A stretch of DNA of 46,514 bases from an uncultured Prevotellaceae bacterium (lineage in GTDB: Bacteria; Bacteroidota; Bacteroidia; Bacteroidales; Bacteroidaceae): NCBI GenBank assembly GCA_900313705.1, contig OMSJ01000003.1:1-46514 (forward strand), in the 5' to 3' direction. Shown here piece by piece: positions 14,554 through 23,406 of the stretch. The stretch's first letter is position 1, and every line of letters begins with the position of its first letter. The notes beneath the pieces were generated by a model. That model saw only the letters and a list, made by a program, of their open reading frames with translations, did not search any database and was not told where the DNA came from. The translations under genes and the position numbers were made by a program.

Positions 14554-15627
14554 GTATCCGTTATAAAGTCTCCAGATGTATTGTGATATTCGGTAGTAAG
14601 GATGCCAGAACACTTCGCGGGGATACTGCCTAATGAGACGCCAGCTCCAGCGTGTGCCCCAAGTGAATCGTTCCCAACGACTCATCTCTGCCCAGTTGCC
14701 TACGCGGTCGTCAGCATGACCGAAATTGCCGGCGCGCATCACCTCGCTCAGAAGGAAGCGACCGCGCTTCTCATCAGGTTCAGTCAACATGTGTTCAGTA
14801 GGCATATAGAATACCTCGCCCAGTACCCACATCAATGCACGGCAGAATTTCATCAAACCGAGGTCGTTGATGACAGAGAGAACCTTTTTCCTCAATGCCT
14901 CGTTGCCGGGAGTGATGATAGTGGTGCATAGATAGTAGTAGTCCATCAACTGTCTAAGTCCGATGCCTTCGTAGAAGAGATGACGGTAAATGTGGCTCAA
15001 CTGGAATACCAGATTCATTTCGTCGTTATGGACATTGATGACTCCCTCGCCAGGCAGTTCCACTTGTTTGGTGGTGGCAAGTTGCTGGCGGAAGTAGCGT
15101 TGCATCTTGCGGTTCTTGAAGGGGTCGTAGAGCATACTGGGCAAGAAGTGAATCTCGATGGGAGTATCCTTGCGTACAGGGAACTCCATCTCGATGCGTG
15201 TCACCTCCAGCTTCGGGAAATGGCTACGGACATAATTGACGATCTTTCGTCGGTCGCCATCAAGCCAGATGTCAATGTCACCAGGAATGCGCAACATCGG
15301 GTCCGGGTAGAGTAGGGCATTGCCCTGACCTTTCAGGATGACGTTCCGGTAGCCAAGTTTCTCCCATCGCTGGCTCACCCAGACGGCATCGTGATTGAAG
15401 CGCTTGTTATCGCAGATGATTTTCTGAACTGTAGCGTGCCAGTTGATGAGCATTTGCCGTGGCGGCTTCTGGTCGGCAGAGAGACGACACAACCCCTCGT
15501 AGAGCACACCCACGAGCGTCTGCTGCTTTGCCTCAGTAAACAGTTCGTGCCACTCCTCGTCGGAAGGCGTATGACTTAGCGTTTCCTGTCTGCCCAGCGC
15601 TATGCGAATAAGTTCGAAGAAGAGCAT
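14548..15627 (-). CDS. Nucleotidyltransferase-like protein (NTP_transf_5 family)
   Basis: The 359-residue protein contains VILKGQGNALLYPDPMLR followed by a GDIDIWL motif whose paired Asp residues match the metal-binding site of the nucleotidyltransferase fold (Pfam NTP_transf_5). Members of this family are common in polysaccharide loci, but no reaction has been established that I can name. No signal peptide or membrane segment is seen. It follows a Bacteroidetes-type promoter at 15656-15663 and precedes the WcaJ-type gene after 95 bp, so the two are probably co-transcribed. Confidence 0.8.
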   Translation of the reverse strand: MLFFELIRIALGRQETLSHTPSDEEWHELFTEAKQQTLVGVLYEGLCRLSADQKPPRQMLINWHATVQKIICDNKRFNHDAVWVSQRWEKLGYRNVILKGQGNALLYPDPMLRIPGDIDIWLDGDRRKIVNYVRSHFPKLEVTRIEMEFPVRKDTPIEIHFLPSMLYDPFKNRKMQRYFRQQLATTKQVELPGEGVINVHNDEMNLVFQLSHIYRHLFYEGIGLRQLMDYYYLCTTIITPGNEALRKKVLSVINDLGLMKFCRALMWVLGEVFYMPTEHMLTEPDEKRGRFLLSEVMRAGNFGHADDRVGNWAEMSRWERFTWGTRWSWRLIRQYPREVFWHPYYRISQYIWRLYNGYL

Positions 15628-15655
15628 CGTTACATCTTTTCTTTTAATGGCGTTG

Positions 15656-15687
15656 CAAAGTTAATCCTTTTAGGATTATTTTCCAAA
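15656..15687 (-). promoter_or_regulatory. Promoter within the polysaccharide locus
   Basis: On the minus strand TAACTTTG (15663-15656) with TTTG (15687-15684) 20 bp upstream gives a full -33/-7 pair, 28 bp before the nucleotidyltransferase start. A 7-bp inverted repeat (TAATCCT / AGGATTA, 15662-15678) abuts the -7 box and could be an operator or the terminator of the genes upstream. Confidence 0.75.
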
Positions 15688-15777
15688 TAAATCCATTAAA
15701 ATTCATTCCTTTATCGCGATGCTCAGTCTATATGCAGATGGTTTATCAGTAAAAAACAATAAGAAGCTTCCTTTTTA

Positions 15778-16527
15778 TCACTCTCTATATTCCTTATATA
15801 TATAATAGAGGAACTTCGCGTTGCCGATGATGTACCGCCGCCACATGCGTTGCGGTTCCATCAGCAGGCGATAGAGCCATTCCAGCGAGTTCCTCTGCCA
15901 ACCAAGCGGTGCCCGCTTCACTGTGCCGGCATAGAAGTCGAACACCGCACCGATGGTCCCGCAGTGACAGTGGATGTTGAGCTCGTCCCAATGGCTGTAG
16001 GTCCACTTCTCCTGCTTAGGAGCCGTCATGCCTATCCACAGCAGGTCCGGATCAGCATTGTTGATGGCCTTTATCATAGCTTGGTTGTCCTCGTCGGAGA
16101 ATTCCGGCTTGTAGGGTGGTGAGTAAGTAACTACCTCCAGGTTAGGGTAATCAACCGCAGCCCGTTCTCTTATCAGCGACAGCACCTTCTCGCTCGAACC
16201 CATGAACATCACTATAAGACATTTTTCACTCTTCACTCTTAATTCTTCACTTTTCCTTTCGAGAACATTCATCTCAAAAGAAAACAAATCCCATCCTGCA
16301 ATCCTCTCCTTCGGCCGGCTCTTTGCCTTCAGCCACCGGCACGCCTTGACGATTGACGTGCCATCGGGAATCAGGTAGTCCCCCTTGCTGAGGGCTTCAG
16401 CAAACGCCTCGTCCCTCTGCGCCGTATTGTAGGAGTGCGCATTGATGGTATTGATGAGCACCTTGCCTTCAGGGATGTTTCCAAGTTCTGCCTGCGAACA
16501 TACGATGTTCAGATTATTGAGTTTCAT
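15778..16527 (-). CDS. WecG/TagA/CpsF family glycosyltransferase
   Basis: Enzymes of this family (GT26) move N-acetylmannosamine-type sugars onto a lipid-linked acceptor during cell-surface glycan assembly. The 249-residue protein carries the family marks: INTINAHSYNTAQRDEAF near the N terminus, LIPDGTSIVKACRWL, a middle GSSEKVLSLIRERA and DPDLLWIGMTAPKQEKW. Its start overlaps the upstream GT4 stop by one base (TAATG). Residues about 91-102 (RKSEELRVKSEK), between ERIAGWDLF and CLIVMFMGSSEK, are encoded by a copy of the GTGAAGAGTGAAAA repeat; family members usually go nearly directly from one to the other here. Confidence 0.92.
   Translation of the reverse strand: MKLNNLNIVCSQAELGNIPEGKVLINTINAHSYNTAQRDEAFAEALSKGDYLIPDGTSIVKACRWLKAKSRPKERIAGWDLFSFEMNVLERKSEELRVKSEKCLIVMFMGSSEKVLSLIRERAAVDYPNLEVVTYSPPYKPEFSDEDNQAMIKAINNADPDLLWIGMTAPKQEKWTYSHWDELNIHCHCGTIGAVFDFYAGTVKRAPLGWQRNSLEWLYRLLMEPQRMWRRYIIGNAKFLYYIYKEYRE
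16222..16260 (-). repeat. Interspersed repeat inside the WecG/TagA gene
   Basis: On the minus strand this is a run of AAGTGAAGAATTAAGAGTGAAGAG-like units, the same motif as the asnA-receptor intergenic element. It encodes about 12 charged residues and keeps the reading frame. Confidence 0.75.
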
Positions 16528-17654
16528 TAGCTTTCGGAATATAAGTTAAAGATGATTGTGTATGCCTCAATCAATCTATTATAAACAATATCTTCTGTAT
16601 ATTCACTTTGTATTCTTTGGTAAGCTTGTTTTGACAACTCAGGAATCTTTCCACTATCGATAATTAGGGAGATCGCAGTAGCAAATGATTCTGGCAATAG
16701 CTGCTCAATAATTAGTGTGTTATTACCAACAATAGTACGATTAAAGCCCATATCTGTTGCTATGGGAATAAGGCCCCATGACATAGCCTCTGTAAGGGCG
16801 TTGCTATGTCCTTCACGCGGTTCTGTTGTCGGGAATACATAGAAGTGTTTGTCTGCCAGGTGTTCCTTTAGCATATTATGGTTGCATGCAGGATACACTG
16901 TAATTTTATCCGAGTATGCCGAGTCTTCTATACGTCGATTTATTTCTTCGGCATATGCTGGTTCAGTGCAGTTGCCGACAATGTCTAAATATATGTTGTT
17001 GTATTTTTCCGACAGCAAGTTGAACGTTTCAACAACGATTTCAACATTCTTTTGCTTTGATATGCGACCAAAGTAGAGCAAATTAATTCGATTGATTGGC
17101 TTGTTCGGATAAATGTCAGGACAGAAATCGTGCATTACACAATTTGGATAATAGAAGAAATGCTTCTTCGGTGCAATGCTTTCAATCAAGGGCTTGTTTT
17201 CTTGTCCCTGACTAAAAATGTAGTCTGCCTGCCTGATAACAGCAGCAAAGAAACGCTTGTAAAGATAGGAACCTTCATTATAATGAAAAGTTGCTCCACC
17301 GCCTCGCATCTCATATATGGTACGATATCCTAACATGTGGGAGATGCCGACGAGGATGCGCTCGAAGTATATGGTGGAGCCATAGAAACCAACAATATGG
17401 ACAAGGCTATTCTTTCGCCTGCCGAAAAGTAGAACACAAAAGAACTTGATAATGGTCCACATCATCAGGCAAATGATAATAATGGTGTCCGTCCACGTAT
17501 GCTTGAACACCCGATTGTATTTCTCAATCAAGTGTACATCATACCCAGCCCTTAGCATCATCTGGAGTGTACGACGATTCCCAATTTCGCCACCTCCATA
17601 TGGCTGCCGCTTCCAGTTACCAAAATTTGCAAAGAAATATATACGTGATGTCAT
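16527..17654 (-). CDS. Glycosyltransferase family 4
   Basis: The 375-residue protein has the GT-B fold pattern of GT4: an N-terminal domain starting [16 protein letters not shown] with [12 protein letters not shown], then [20 protein letters not shown] (start of the C-terminal domain), and the nucleotide-sugar site region [20 protein letters not shown] with the E-x7-E-like pattern. An in-frame start lies 15 codons upstream, but the ATG at 17654 forms an ATGA overlap with the stop of the acyltransferase gene and is preferred. The acceptor and donor cannot be told. It is markedly AT-richer than the genes at the ends of the window. Confidence 0.88.
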   Translation of the reverse strand: MTSRIYFFANFGNWKRQPYGGGEIGNRRTLQMMLRAGYDVHLIEKYNRVFKHTWTDTIIIICLMMWTIIKFFCVLLFGRRKNSLVHIVGFYGSTIYFERILVGISHMLGYRTIYEMRGGGATFHYNEGSYLYKRFFAAVIRQADYIFSQGQENKPLIESIAPKKHFFYYPNCVMHDFCPDIYPNKPINRINLLYFGRISKQKNVEIVVETFNLLSEKYNNIYLDIVGNCTEPAYAEEINRRIEDSAYSDKITVYPACNHNMLKEHLADKHFYVFPTTEPREGHSNALTEAMSWGLIPIATDMGFNRTIVGNNTLIIEQLLPESFATAISLIIDSGKIPELSKQAYQRIQSEYTEDIVYNRLIEAYTIIFNLYSES

Positions 17655-18202
17655 TCCTTGTATTTTATAATTCTTGCTGGCACACCACCAACGATACAAT
17701 TGTCCGGAATATCCTTGTTCACAACAGCCCCAGCTCCTATTGTAACATTATTTCCGATAGTAACTGGTCCCAATATAGTAACTCCAGTACTTATGTAGCA
17801 ATTGTCCCCAATCAAAACATCTGCTTTTCCCCCAGGCTCTTTCCTACCTATGAGTACGTTGGGAAGGATTGTACAGTTTTTCCCGATATGGGAGAAAACT
17901 CCAATCCGCCTAAAACCGGGATGAATCAAGTGAAGACCTTCATCGATAGTGTTAGGGAAGAGCATAATTCCAGTTTTAATTCTTAACCTGCGGAAATTCC
18001 ACCTATACCATGTGTATGGGATAATATTGAAGACATTTCTCTTTTGATTCAAATAGAATTCATATTTGCGAAGACATTTAACCAAAAGCATGGGGAGATA
18101 ATCGTCCGAACATGTAATCCATTTAATGAACATATTGGAACCTGTCATTGTCTGGGAGTCGGCTCGATTAAATTGTATTAGTTCTTTTCTTGTTTTTATC
18201 AT
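17651..18202 (-). CDS. Left-handed beta-helix acyltransferase (serine acetyltransferase-like)
   Basis: The C-terminal half (about 85-180 of 183) is made of hexapeptide repeats, with [39 protein letters not shown] and [19 protein letters not shown], ending in [10 protein letters not shown], which is the mark of LbH O- or N-acetyltransferases using acetyl-CoA. The N-terminal part is short and helical, as in capsule acetyltransferases of the CysE-like branch. It probably acetylates the glycan or a sugar precursor. I chose the ATG at 18202 because it forms an ATGA overlap with the upstream GT4 stop and follows AAGGA; a start at 18241 is also open. Confidence 0.85.
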   Translation of the reverse strand: MIKTRKELIQFNRADSQTMTGSNMFIKWITCSDDYLPMLLVKCLRKYEFYLNQKRNVFNIIPYTWYRWNFRRLRIKTGIMLFPNTIDEGLHLIHPGFRRIGVFSHIGKNCTILPNVLIGRKEPGGKADVLIGDNCYISTGVTILGPVTIGNNVTIGAGAVVNKDIPDNCIVGGVPARIIKYKE

Positions 18203-19290
18203 ATCCTTGATAGAAAAGCTTGTATGTATTGATTTGCGCAATGTTTCATCGAGTAGTTCTCTTGGAAATGTTCGATGAGTTTTTCTCGGTTAAAGTATTC
18301 TGATGTCTCGAGTGCATCGATGATAGTCCTATAGAAGTCCTCTTCGTCCATGTTTGGGGATAGATAGCCTAAGCTTTTGTCCTTTATTACATCAGGTATT
18401 CCTCCAGCAGGTGTACAAATGGGAATAATTCCTATAGAAATCGCTTCCAATAGTGAAATTGGTAGTCCTTCCCATTTTGAAGAGAGAATGAAGAAGTCGC
18501 TGTTTATAAGATAATCACAAACGTTATTTTTTAAACCAAGCCAATGTATATTAGGTGTTGCGTCCTCTAATAGGTGTTTATACTCAGGAGAATCGTAGTT
18601 TGCGCCAATGACCAATAGAATACAATCTTTGTCCTCCTTATATAGCCTGCAGAATGTCTTGAAGAGTAATGGCTCATTTTTGGGCTCACTACATCTTGCT
18701 ACATGAACAAATACCTTTGTCTGATCAGTTTTACGATAGTTCTTTATCTCTTCTTCTACAGACTTGAGATTTTTTGAAGGCTTTATTTGTGAGCGTCCAT
18801 TATCTATCTGTATCGCGTTGTTCAAGTGATAGAGTTCAGTGTAGGACTGTTTGCATATTTTTGAAATACAGATTGCATTAATATGAGATTTATAGAAATG
18901 TTGATAGATGGGTGTGAGCCATGATTTATATTGCCTTTTCTCTGCCAAACTGTGTATGGTATGAAAGTATTTTGCCTTTTTATATAATAGCGATGGCAAC
19001 CAAAGATTAAGAGCATCAGTATGAGCATGAACAATATCGGGCTTAATCTCCTTGATAACCTTGTAGAGGCGTACAAAGCCTCTTGTATCCATTCCGCTTA
19101 TGCATTTCAAATTTATATATTGGACAGCAGGGAACAATTCTGTCTTATAGTATGATTTTCCAGGAAGAGTGTCATCAACAAGAGTGCAGAGATAGACTTC
19201 ATGTTTCACTGACAATTCATTACAGAGATCAACGACAAACCTTTCTGCACCAGCCCATGCTGTAGAATAATGAACTTCAAGAATTCTCAT
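18199..19290 (-). CDS. Glycosyltransferase family 4
   Basis: A second GT4 enzyme, 363 residues, begins [19 protein letters not shown], a typical GT4 N terminus with a Gly-Ala-Glu loop. It contains [36 protein letters not shown] at the domain boundary and [18 protein letters not shown], the E-x7-E donor-site region, followed by [16 protein letters not shown]. It is cytoplasmic and presumably adds one sugar of the repeat unit. The start overlaps the end of the deacetylase gene by 14 bases and the end overlaps the acyltransferase start by 4, so the three are tightly coupled. Confidence 0.9.
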   Translation of the reverse strand: MRILEVHYSTAWAGAERFVVDLCNELSVKHEVYLCTLVDDTLPGKSYYKTELFPAVQYINLKCISGMDTRGFVRLYKVIKEIKPDIVHAHTDALNLWLPSLLYKKAKYFHTIHSLAEKRQYKSWLTPIYQHFYKSHINAICISKICKQSYTELYHLNNAIQIDNGRSQIKPSKNLKSVEEEIKNYRKTDQTKVFVHVARCSEPKNEPLLFKTFCRLYKEDKDCILLVIGANYDSPEYKHLLEDATPNIHWLGLKNNVCDYLINSDFFILSSKWEGLPISLLEAISIGIIPICTPAGGIPDVIKDKSLGYLSPNMDEEDFYRTIIDALETSEYFNREKLIEHFQENYSMKHCANQYIQAFLSRI

Positions 19291-20200
19291 GCTTTTGTAT
19301 GAATGTATTATAATACTCTTTTAAAGTATATCCTATAAATCCCCGTTCTTTCATATATTTGAATAGCTTGTCCATATCTTTGAATGCATTGTCAATATCT
19401 TTTTCTGTTTGAAAATAAGGACTTCCATTTGGCATTACTTCAGAGGAATGAATCATAAATTCGATATAGTCAACACCATCTTTTTCTGCAATTTCTATGG
19501 TTTTCTTCATTCCTGCAACAGAACTTAATGCAGGACGCATCCATACATATTCGCCTTTTATCATTGATTTCAAACGATGTTTAAATGACCCGTTAAGACA
19601 ATTTCGGAACTTCCTAATCGTGACAGGGACTTCTAAAACATTTCCAATATAGTGTGCGTTGTGAGGCACCTGTGAATAATCAATACCTCCTCTGTTAATT
19701 CCTTTGGCTTTATTCCAATTAATACCTGGAGTATATGAGCAGTCTACAGTTATGCTAAACTCTTCCAAAATTCTAAAATAACGCTCATCCATTGCCCATC
19801 GTCCAGCTCTATGTGAGACAGGTTTTATTCCAATCTTTTCAACTATCAGATTATATATCTCTCTAAACTTGTCTCGCATTATATCTTCTGGATATTCAAT
19901 AAGATAAGGATTACCTTTATATGGTCCTTTCAATGGAAATAATGGAGGATTGTTCCAAGCATGGAGGTGTACTCCAATCTCACAAGTTCCCCTGGCAATC
20001 CATTCCTTTGCCTTTTCAATAAAGACGGAACAATTTGCCATCTCATAGTTTGTGAGATAGACGGGCTTAAAACCATATCTCTCACACAGTGTCTGGAAGC
20101 GAGGAAGATAATATGCGTTGTTAACCTCAATCGGGGTGCCTTTTTTATGTTTCCAGAGATTATCTCCTTCTGTGTCAACGGTAATAATAAATGCTTTCAT
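19277..20200 (-). CDS. Polysaccharide deacetylase-like protein
   Basis: The 307-residue protein starts MKAFIITVDTEGDN, where the TVDTEGD stretch matches the first metal/catalytic motif of carbohydrate esterase family 4 relatives. It continues with CEIGVHLHAW (a possible His-x-His metal pair) and VSHRAGRWAMDERY, the motif that often follows in this family. No signal peptide is seen, so it may act on a lipid-linked or nucleotide-linked sugar in the cytoplasm. It begins on the base after the WbsX stop codon (TAAATG). The substrate is not known. Confidence 0.82.
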   Translation of the reverse strand: MKAFIITVDTEGDNLWKHKKGTPIEVNNAYYLPRFQTLCERYGFKPVYLTNYEMANCSVFIEKAKEWIARGTCEIGVHLHAWNNPPLFPLKGPYKGNPYLIEYPEDIMRDKFREIYNLIVEKIGIKPVSHRAGRWAMDERYFRILEEFSITVDCSYTPGINWNKAKGINRGGIDYSQVPHNAHYIGNVLEVPVTIRKFRNCLNGSFKHRLKSMIKGEYVWMRPALSSVAGMKKTIEIAEKDGVDYIEFMIHSSEVMPNGSPYFQTEKDIDNAFKDMDKLFKYMKERGFIGYTLKEYYNTFIQKHENS

Positions 20201-21307
20201 TTATTGTTCGGTAAGTGCCTCGTGTAATGCGTTAATGTATCCCAGGCCATATCTCAAGTCAGGTTCCATGTAGTTGCCTTCTGCCCACTCGTTCCATGAA
20301 CGAAGAATTAAAATCCGATGTTCGGGAGATTTTTTTTCAACAACCTTAATTGCATCTTGTACATGCTTTTTGAATAGTTCTGGCGTAGACCCTGTGTAGA
20401 TAACACCACGCCTGCCACTTCTTGGTGATCTGTCCCAATTAGGATATATCATTGGGTATACGTTCTCTTTATAATCTTCCGGTGTAAACAGATACTTAAT
20501 GATATCTTTATATTTAAATGTTTTCAGAGGAGCAATCCGAGGAAAAAACTTCCCCAATTTTTCCATAATTATTCTTGTGTATGTCCCCTTGAGATGTGAT
20601 TCAGCAATCCACTGATTACCTGTGCATACTGCATCTAAGCCTAGTTCATATATTTTTGCTTGCTTTTCTTGGCTTCCTCCAGTCAAACCGACAAAATGAA
20701 ATCCAGCTAATCCATGTTCATTGGCTAATTTGTTCCATAGTTGAAAAAATCTTTTTACGTCAGGAATACTTGCAGGATCCCATATTAGGAAAAAGAGTTT
20801 ACCATCTACTGTAATATAACGTTTATCCTTAAAAGCAGGAAGTAATGAATTGAAATGTTGAATGTGGTCTTCTTCTCCTGGGTATAATTGTTCAAAAATG
20901 AAGGGTGATTTCTCTAATTTTGAAGTTGCGTCTTGCCATTGGTCATTTCGCCAGGAGTGATTGCCCCATCCAATACAAAATGGGAAATCAGGCTCTCCAG
21001 ATGAAACTACTTCATTAAACGGTCTTTCTAGGGCCTGCTTACCATTCCCAAACCAATAGTGCCAATACATAAAACCTTCAACCCCAGCTTCACGAGCCAT
21101 TTCTGCTTGTTCTTTCCTGATTTCTGGCAACCTTAAATCGTAATAACCGAGATCTGCAGGAACGCGAGGCTGGTAATGGCCTTTGAAGAGAGGTTTGGCC
21201 CTACCGACATTAGTCCATTCTGTAAACCCTTTCCCCCACACTTTATCGTTTTCAGGAATTGGATGATATTGGGGGAGGTACATTGCTATTACACGTGCTT
21301 TATTCAT
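20201..21307 (-). CDS. WbsX-like glycoside hydrolase-related protein (GH99-like)
   Basis: The 368-residue protein opens with the family signature ARVIAMYLPQYHPIPEND and KGFTEWTNVGRAKPLFKGH, followed by DLGYYDLRLPEIRKEQAEMA and GFMYWHYWFGNGK, with RSWNEWAEGNYMEPD near the end. This is the Glyco_tran_WbsX (GH99-like) family found in O-antigen and capsule loci, sometimes as a domain of glycosyltransferases. GH99 enzymes are endo-mannosidases, but the biosynthetic role of WbsX proteins is not settled. No signal peptide is visible, arguing for a cytoplasmic role in synthesis. The start overlaps the pyruvyl transferase stop (ATGA). Confidence 0.88.
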   Translation of the reverse strand: MNKARVIAMYLPQYHPIPENDKVWGKGFTEWTNVGRAKPLFKGHYQPRVPADLGYYDLRLPEIRKEQAEMAREAGVEGFMYWHYWFGNGKQALERPFNEVVSSGEPDFPFCIGWGNHSWRNDQWQDATSKLEKSPFIFEQLYPGEEDHIQHFNSLLPAFKDKRYITVDGKLFFLIWDPASIPDVKRFFQLWNKLANEHGLAGFHFVGLTGGSQEKQAKIYELGLDAVCTGNQWIAESHLKGTYTRIIMEKLGKFFPRIAPLKTFKYKDIIKYLFTPEDYKENVYPMIYPNWDRSPRSGRRGVIYTGSTPELFKKHVQDAIKVVEKKSPEHRILILRSWNEWAEGNYMEPDLRYGLGYINALHEALTEQ

Positions 21308-22452
21308 TGTTTATGTTTTATGCTACAATAGAAATCATCAATCCTTGCTATATAATTCTCTATTTCCCCTGACTTTAGATTGTTAATCATTGCTGTCTGC
21401 GTCTTGCCATCAAGTCCATTGGCGTTGAATGCTCCTTCGAACTTATAGCTGTATGCCATGCCGAAGACAGGAACTCCCGTATAAATAGCAGCGAAGTTGG
21501 CATGCATGCGAGCTCCCATGAAGAACGTCATCTGGCTGATGAGGTATTTGATTTGCGGTGAGATTAGGTCACGGTCTATGAGTACCACATTGCTCTTGTC
21601 GCTAAGTCTGCGATAGGCTTCACGGCAGGCAAGCATGTCATCATCGGCAATAGGCTTATTGTAGCCATAGGAATGTGGAATAAGATAGACGGTGCATCCT
21701 TTTGCGCGGAAGTGGTCGATGATGCGTTCAATAAGTTCGGGATATGCATTAAATTGTCCTGCCAGTCCATTGAAAGTGTTGGTGTAGGCTAGACCGCTCA
21801 CGTTAAGACCTATGGCATTGGGCTTTATCTCAATGTCCCAAGGTTCGGGCACCATAAAGGAGGAAAGGTCAGGGGTCTGGGTGTACTTTAATCCTAGTTC
21901 TTTAAGCTTTTGCGTGAACTTGTCATCGCGCACATATATTTCCTTGGCACTGCGAAGTAATCCGACGGCAACCTCATAGTTCTTATTGTCTTTGAAAGGA
22001 CCAATGGTTTGAGGTAAAAACATTAGGGGTACTCCAGCCCTGCGGAGAATCCATGTCTGGTTCATGCGGTTCATGAAGATGCGTGTACCATATATGTCAG
22101 AAAAGCCATCACCGCCATTAATGGCAGCTTCTAATTCCACCTGTTTCACATATTTGCCAAACTTGGTGAAAGGAAGTACGATACCCAGCTTTTGAACCAG
22201 TCGGTATTCTATGTCGTGAATGGGAACAATAGTTCTTTTATATGTTTTGCCGTTAATTCGAAGATCTTCATGCAGGACTTTTGTGTTTGATGACTTCCAA
22301 AACTTTCTGTAACGATGGAACATAATCAGTTGTTGCCCATTCTTAAGATAGCCCTTTGACTCAAGAAAAGGGATGGAACCATAGCCTAGAGCAGCTGTAC
22401 CACGATTGCTGTCAGATAGGTTAAAACTAGATATGTCAATGTATTTCTTCAT
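21304..22452 (-). CDS. Polysaccharide pyruvyl transferase family protein
   Basis: Enzymes of this family add a pyruvate ketal from phosphoenolpyruvate to sugars of surface glycans, adding negative charge. The 382-residue protein shows the family pattern: GGDGFSDIYG in the N-terminal domain, LRRAGVPLMFLPQTIGPFKD, IYVRDDKFTQKLKELG, and late YLIPHSYG and FFMGARMHANFAAIYTGVPVFGMAYSYKF, where RMHANFAA is the most conserved part. It ends 4 bases into the WbsX gene and starts 9 bp after the FrhB-like gene. Pyruvylation is inferred from family membership only. Confidence 0.9.
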   Translation of the reverse strand: MKKYIDISSFNLSDSNRGTAALGYGSIPFLESKGYLKNGQQLIMFHRYRKFWKSSNTKVLHEDLRINGKTYKRTIVPIHDIEYRLVQKLGIVLPFTKFGKYVKQVELEAAINGGDGFSDIYGTRIFMNRMNQTWILRRAGVPLMFLPQTIGPFKDNKNYEVAVGLLRSAKEIYVRDDKFTQKLKELGLKYTQTPDLSSFMVPEPWDIEIKPNAIGLNVSGLAYTNTFNGLAGQFNAYPELIERIIDHFRAKGCTVYLIPHSYGYNKPIADDDMLACREAYRRLSDKSNVVLIDRDLISPQIKYLISQMTFFMGARMHANFAAIYTGVPVFGMAYSYKFEGAFNANGLDGKTQTAMINNLKSGEIENYIARIDDFYCSIKHKQ

Positions 22453-22461
22453 AATAAGAGG

Positions 22462-23406
22462 CTATAGCTTAAATCGGAGCTTATGGAATAATCGCATCAT
22501 AAAAATATTGTTTGAAAACAAATGTCTAATGAATGAGTTGTTAGTGAACCTCGAAATTCTTTTAAGTCGTTTCTTTTGATTATGAACATAGATTTTTTTT
22601 AAGAGGTTGTTTTCTTGAGCGGTTCTATATATATCACTGCTAATTTCTTCATATGAAATGATATCGGAAGTTTTTAATTGTTTTATAGTTTTCTGTCCGA
22701 GTGTAGTGTTTATAACAAATAAAGTATTACCTTCGTTGTCATACCTCTTATAATTTTCAAGCCATGGATCTGCCAATGATATATCTGCAGTATAGCTTGT
22801 GTCAAATATGCAGAAAAAACATCTTTTGGGGCGGTAGAGCCAAGAAGTATGTATTGCTTTCCAAGGGTTCGTGTAGTTATCGTGATAAATCTTAGTCCCA
22901 TCTTTGAGCCATATCTGGATGCCACTTGGCCAACCATTCCCGCGATACTGCATGTTTACTACATCTTCTTTCTTGATGCCGAGCAACTCATAGTATTTCC
23001 ATGTTCCTTCAATTGTGGTTTGTCCCGAACAGCAGAATGAAATGATAAAGCATGGAATGCCTTCTTTGTTGAGCATATTGCGGATGGCTGTCACTTGGCA
23101 TGGCGGGCATGAAACAACAATGCCATTGGAGATTTCCTTGATATGGTCACGGACGAATTGGGCGATGTTGATGTCCTGGTATATGCTGCCGCAGATATTT
23201 ACTTCTTCTGCCGTATGAATCAGCTTGGCTTCGTACATGCATCTCTTGGCATTGAATTGGAAAGTAATGCTTGTGCTATATTGTCCGGTGGAAAGCAAAT
23301 GCTTTTGGAGCATTGTGCCGATTCCTCCAGATGATGCCTTGTAACGATGCTCGGAATCGTTAACATGGCCAATGAAGTAGCCGAGTGGTTTCCTTTGTTC
23401 AGCCAT
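22462..23406 (-). CDS. FrhB/FdhB-like (coenzyme F420 hydrogenase beta-subunit family) protein
   Basis: The 314-residue protein has YKASSGGIGTMLQKHLL near its N terminus, GIVVSCPPCQVTAIRNML and IISFCCSGQTT in the middle, and KRCFFCIFDTSYTADISLADPWL, with cysteines spaced as in FrhB/FdhB Fe-S flavoproteins. Bacteroidetes do not use F420; members of this family commonly lie beside pyruvyl transferases in capsule loci, where they may carry out a flavin-dependent redox step on a sugar or a lipid carrier. That role is inference. It has no membrane segment. It overlaps the flippase end by 8 bases. Confidence 0.84.
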   Translation of the reverse strand: MAEQRKPLGYFIGHVNDSEHRYKASSGGIGTMLQKHLLSTGQYSTSITFQFNAKRCMYEAKLIHTAEEVNICGSIYQDINIAQFVRDHIKEISNGIVVSCPPCQVTAIRNMLNKEGIPCFIISFCCSGQTTIEGTWKYYELLGIKKEDVVNMQYRGNGWPSGIQIWLKDGTKIYHDNYTNPWKAIHTSWLYRPKRCFFCIFDTSYTADISLADPWLENYKRYDNEGNTLFVINTTLGQKTIKQLKTSDIISYEEISSDIYRTAQENNLLKKIYVHNQKKRLKRISRFTNNSFIRHLFSNNIFMMRLFHKLRFKL

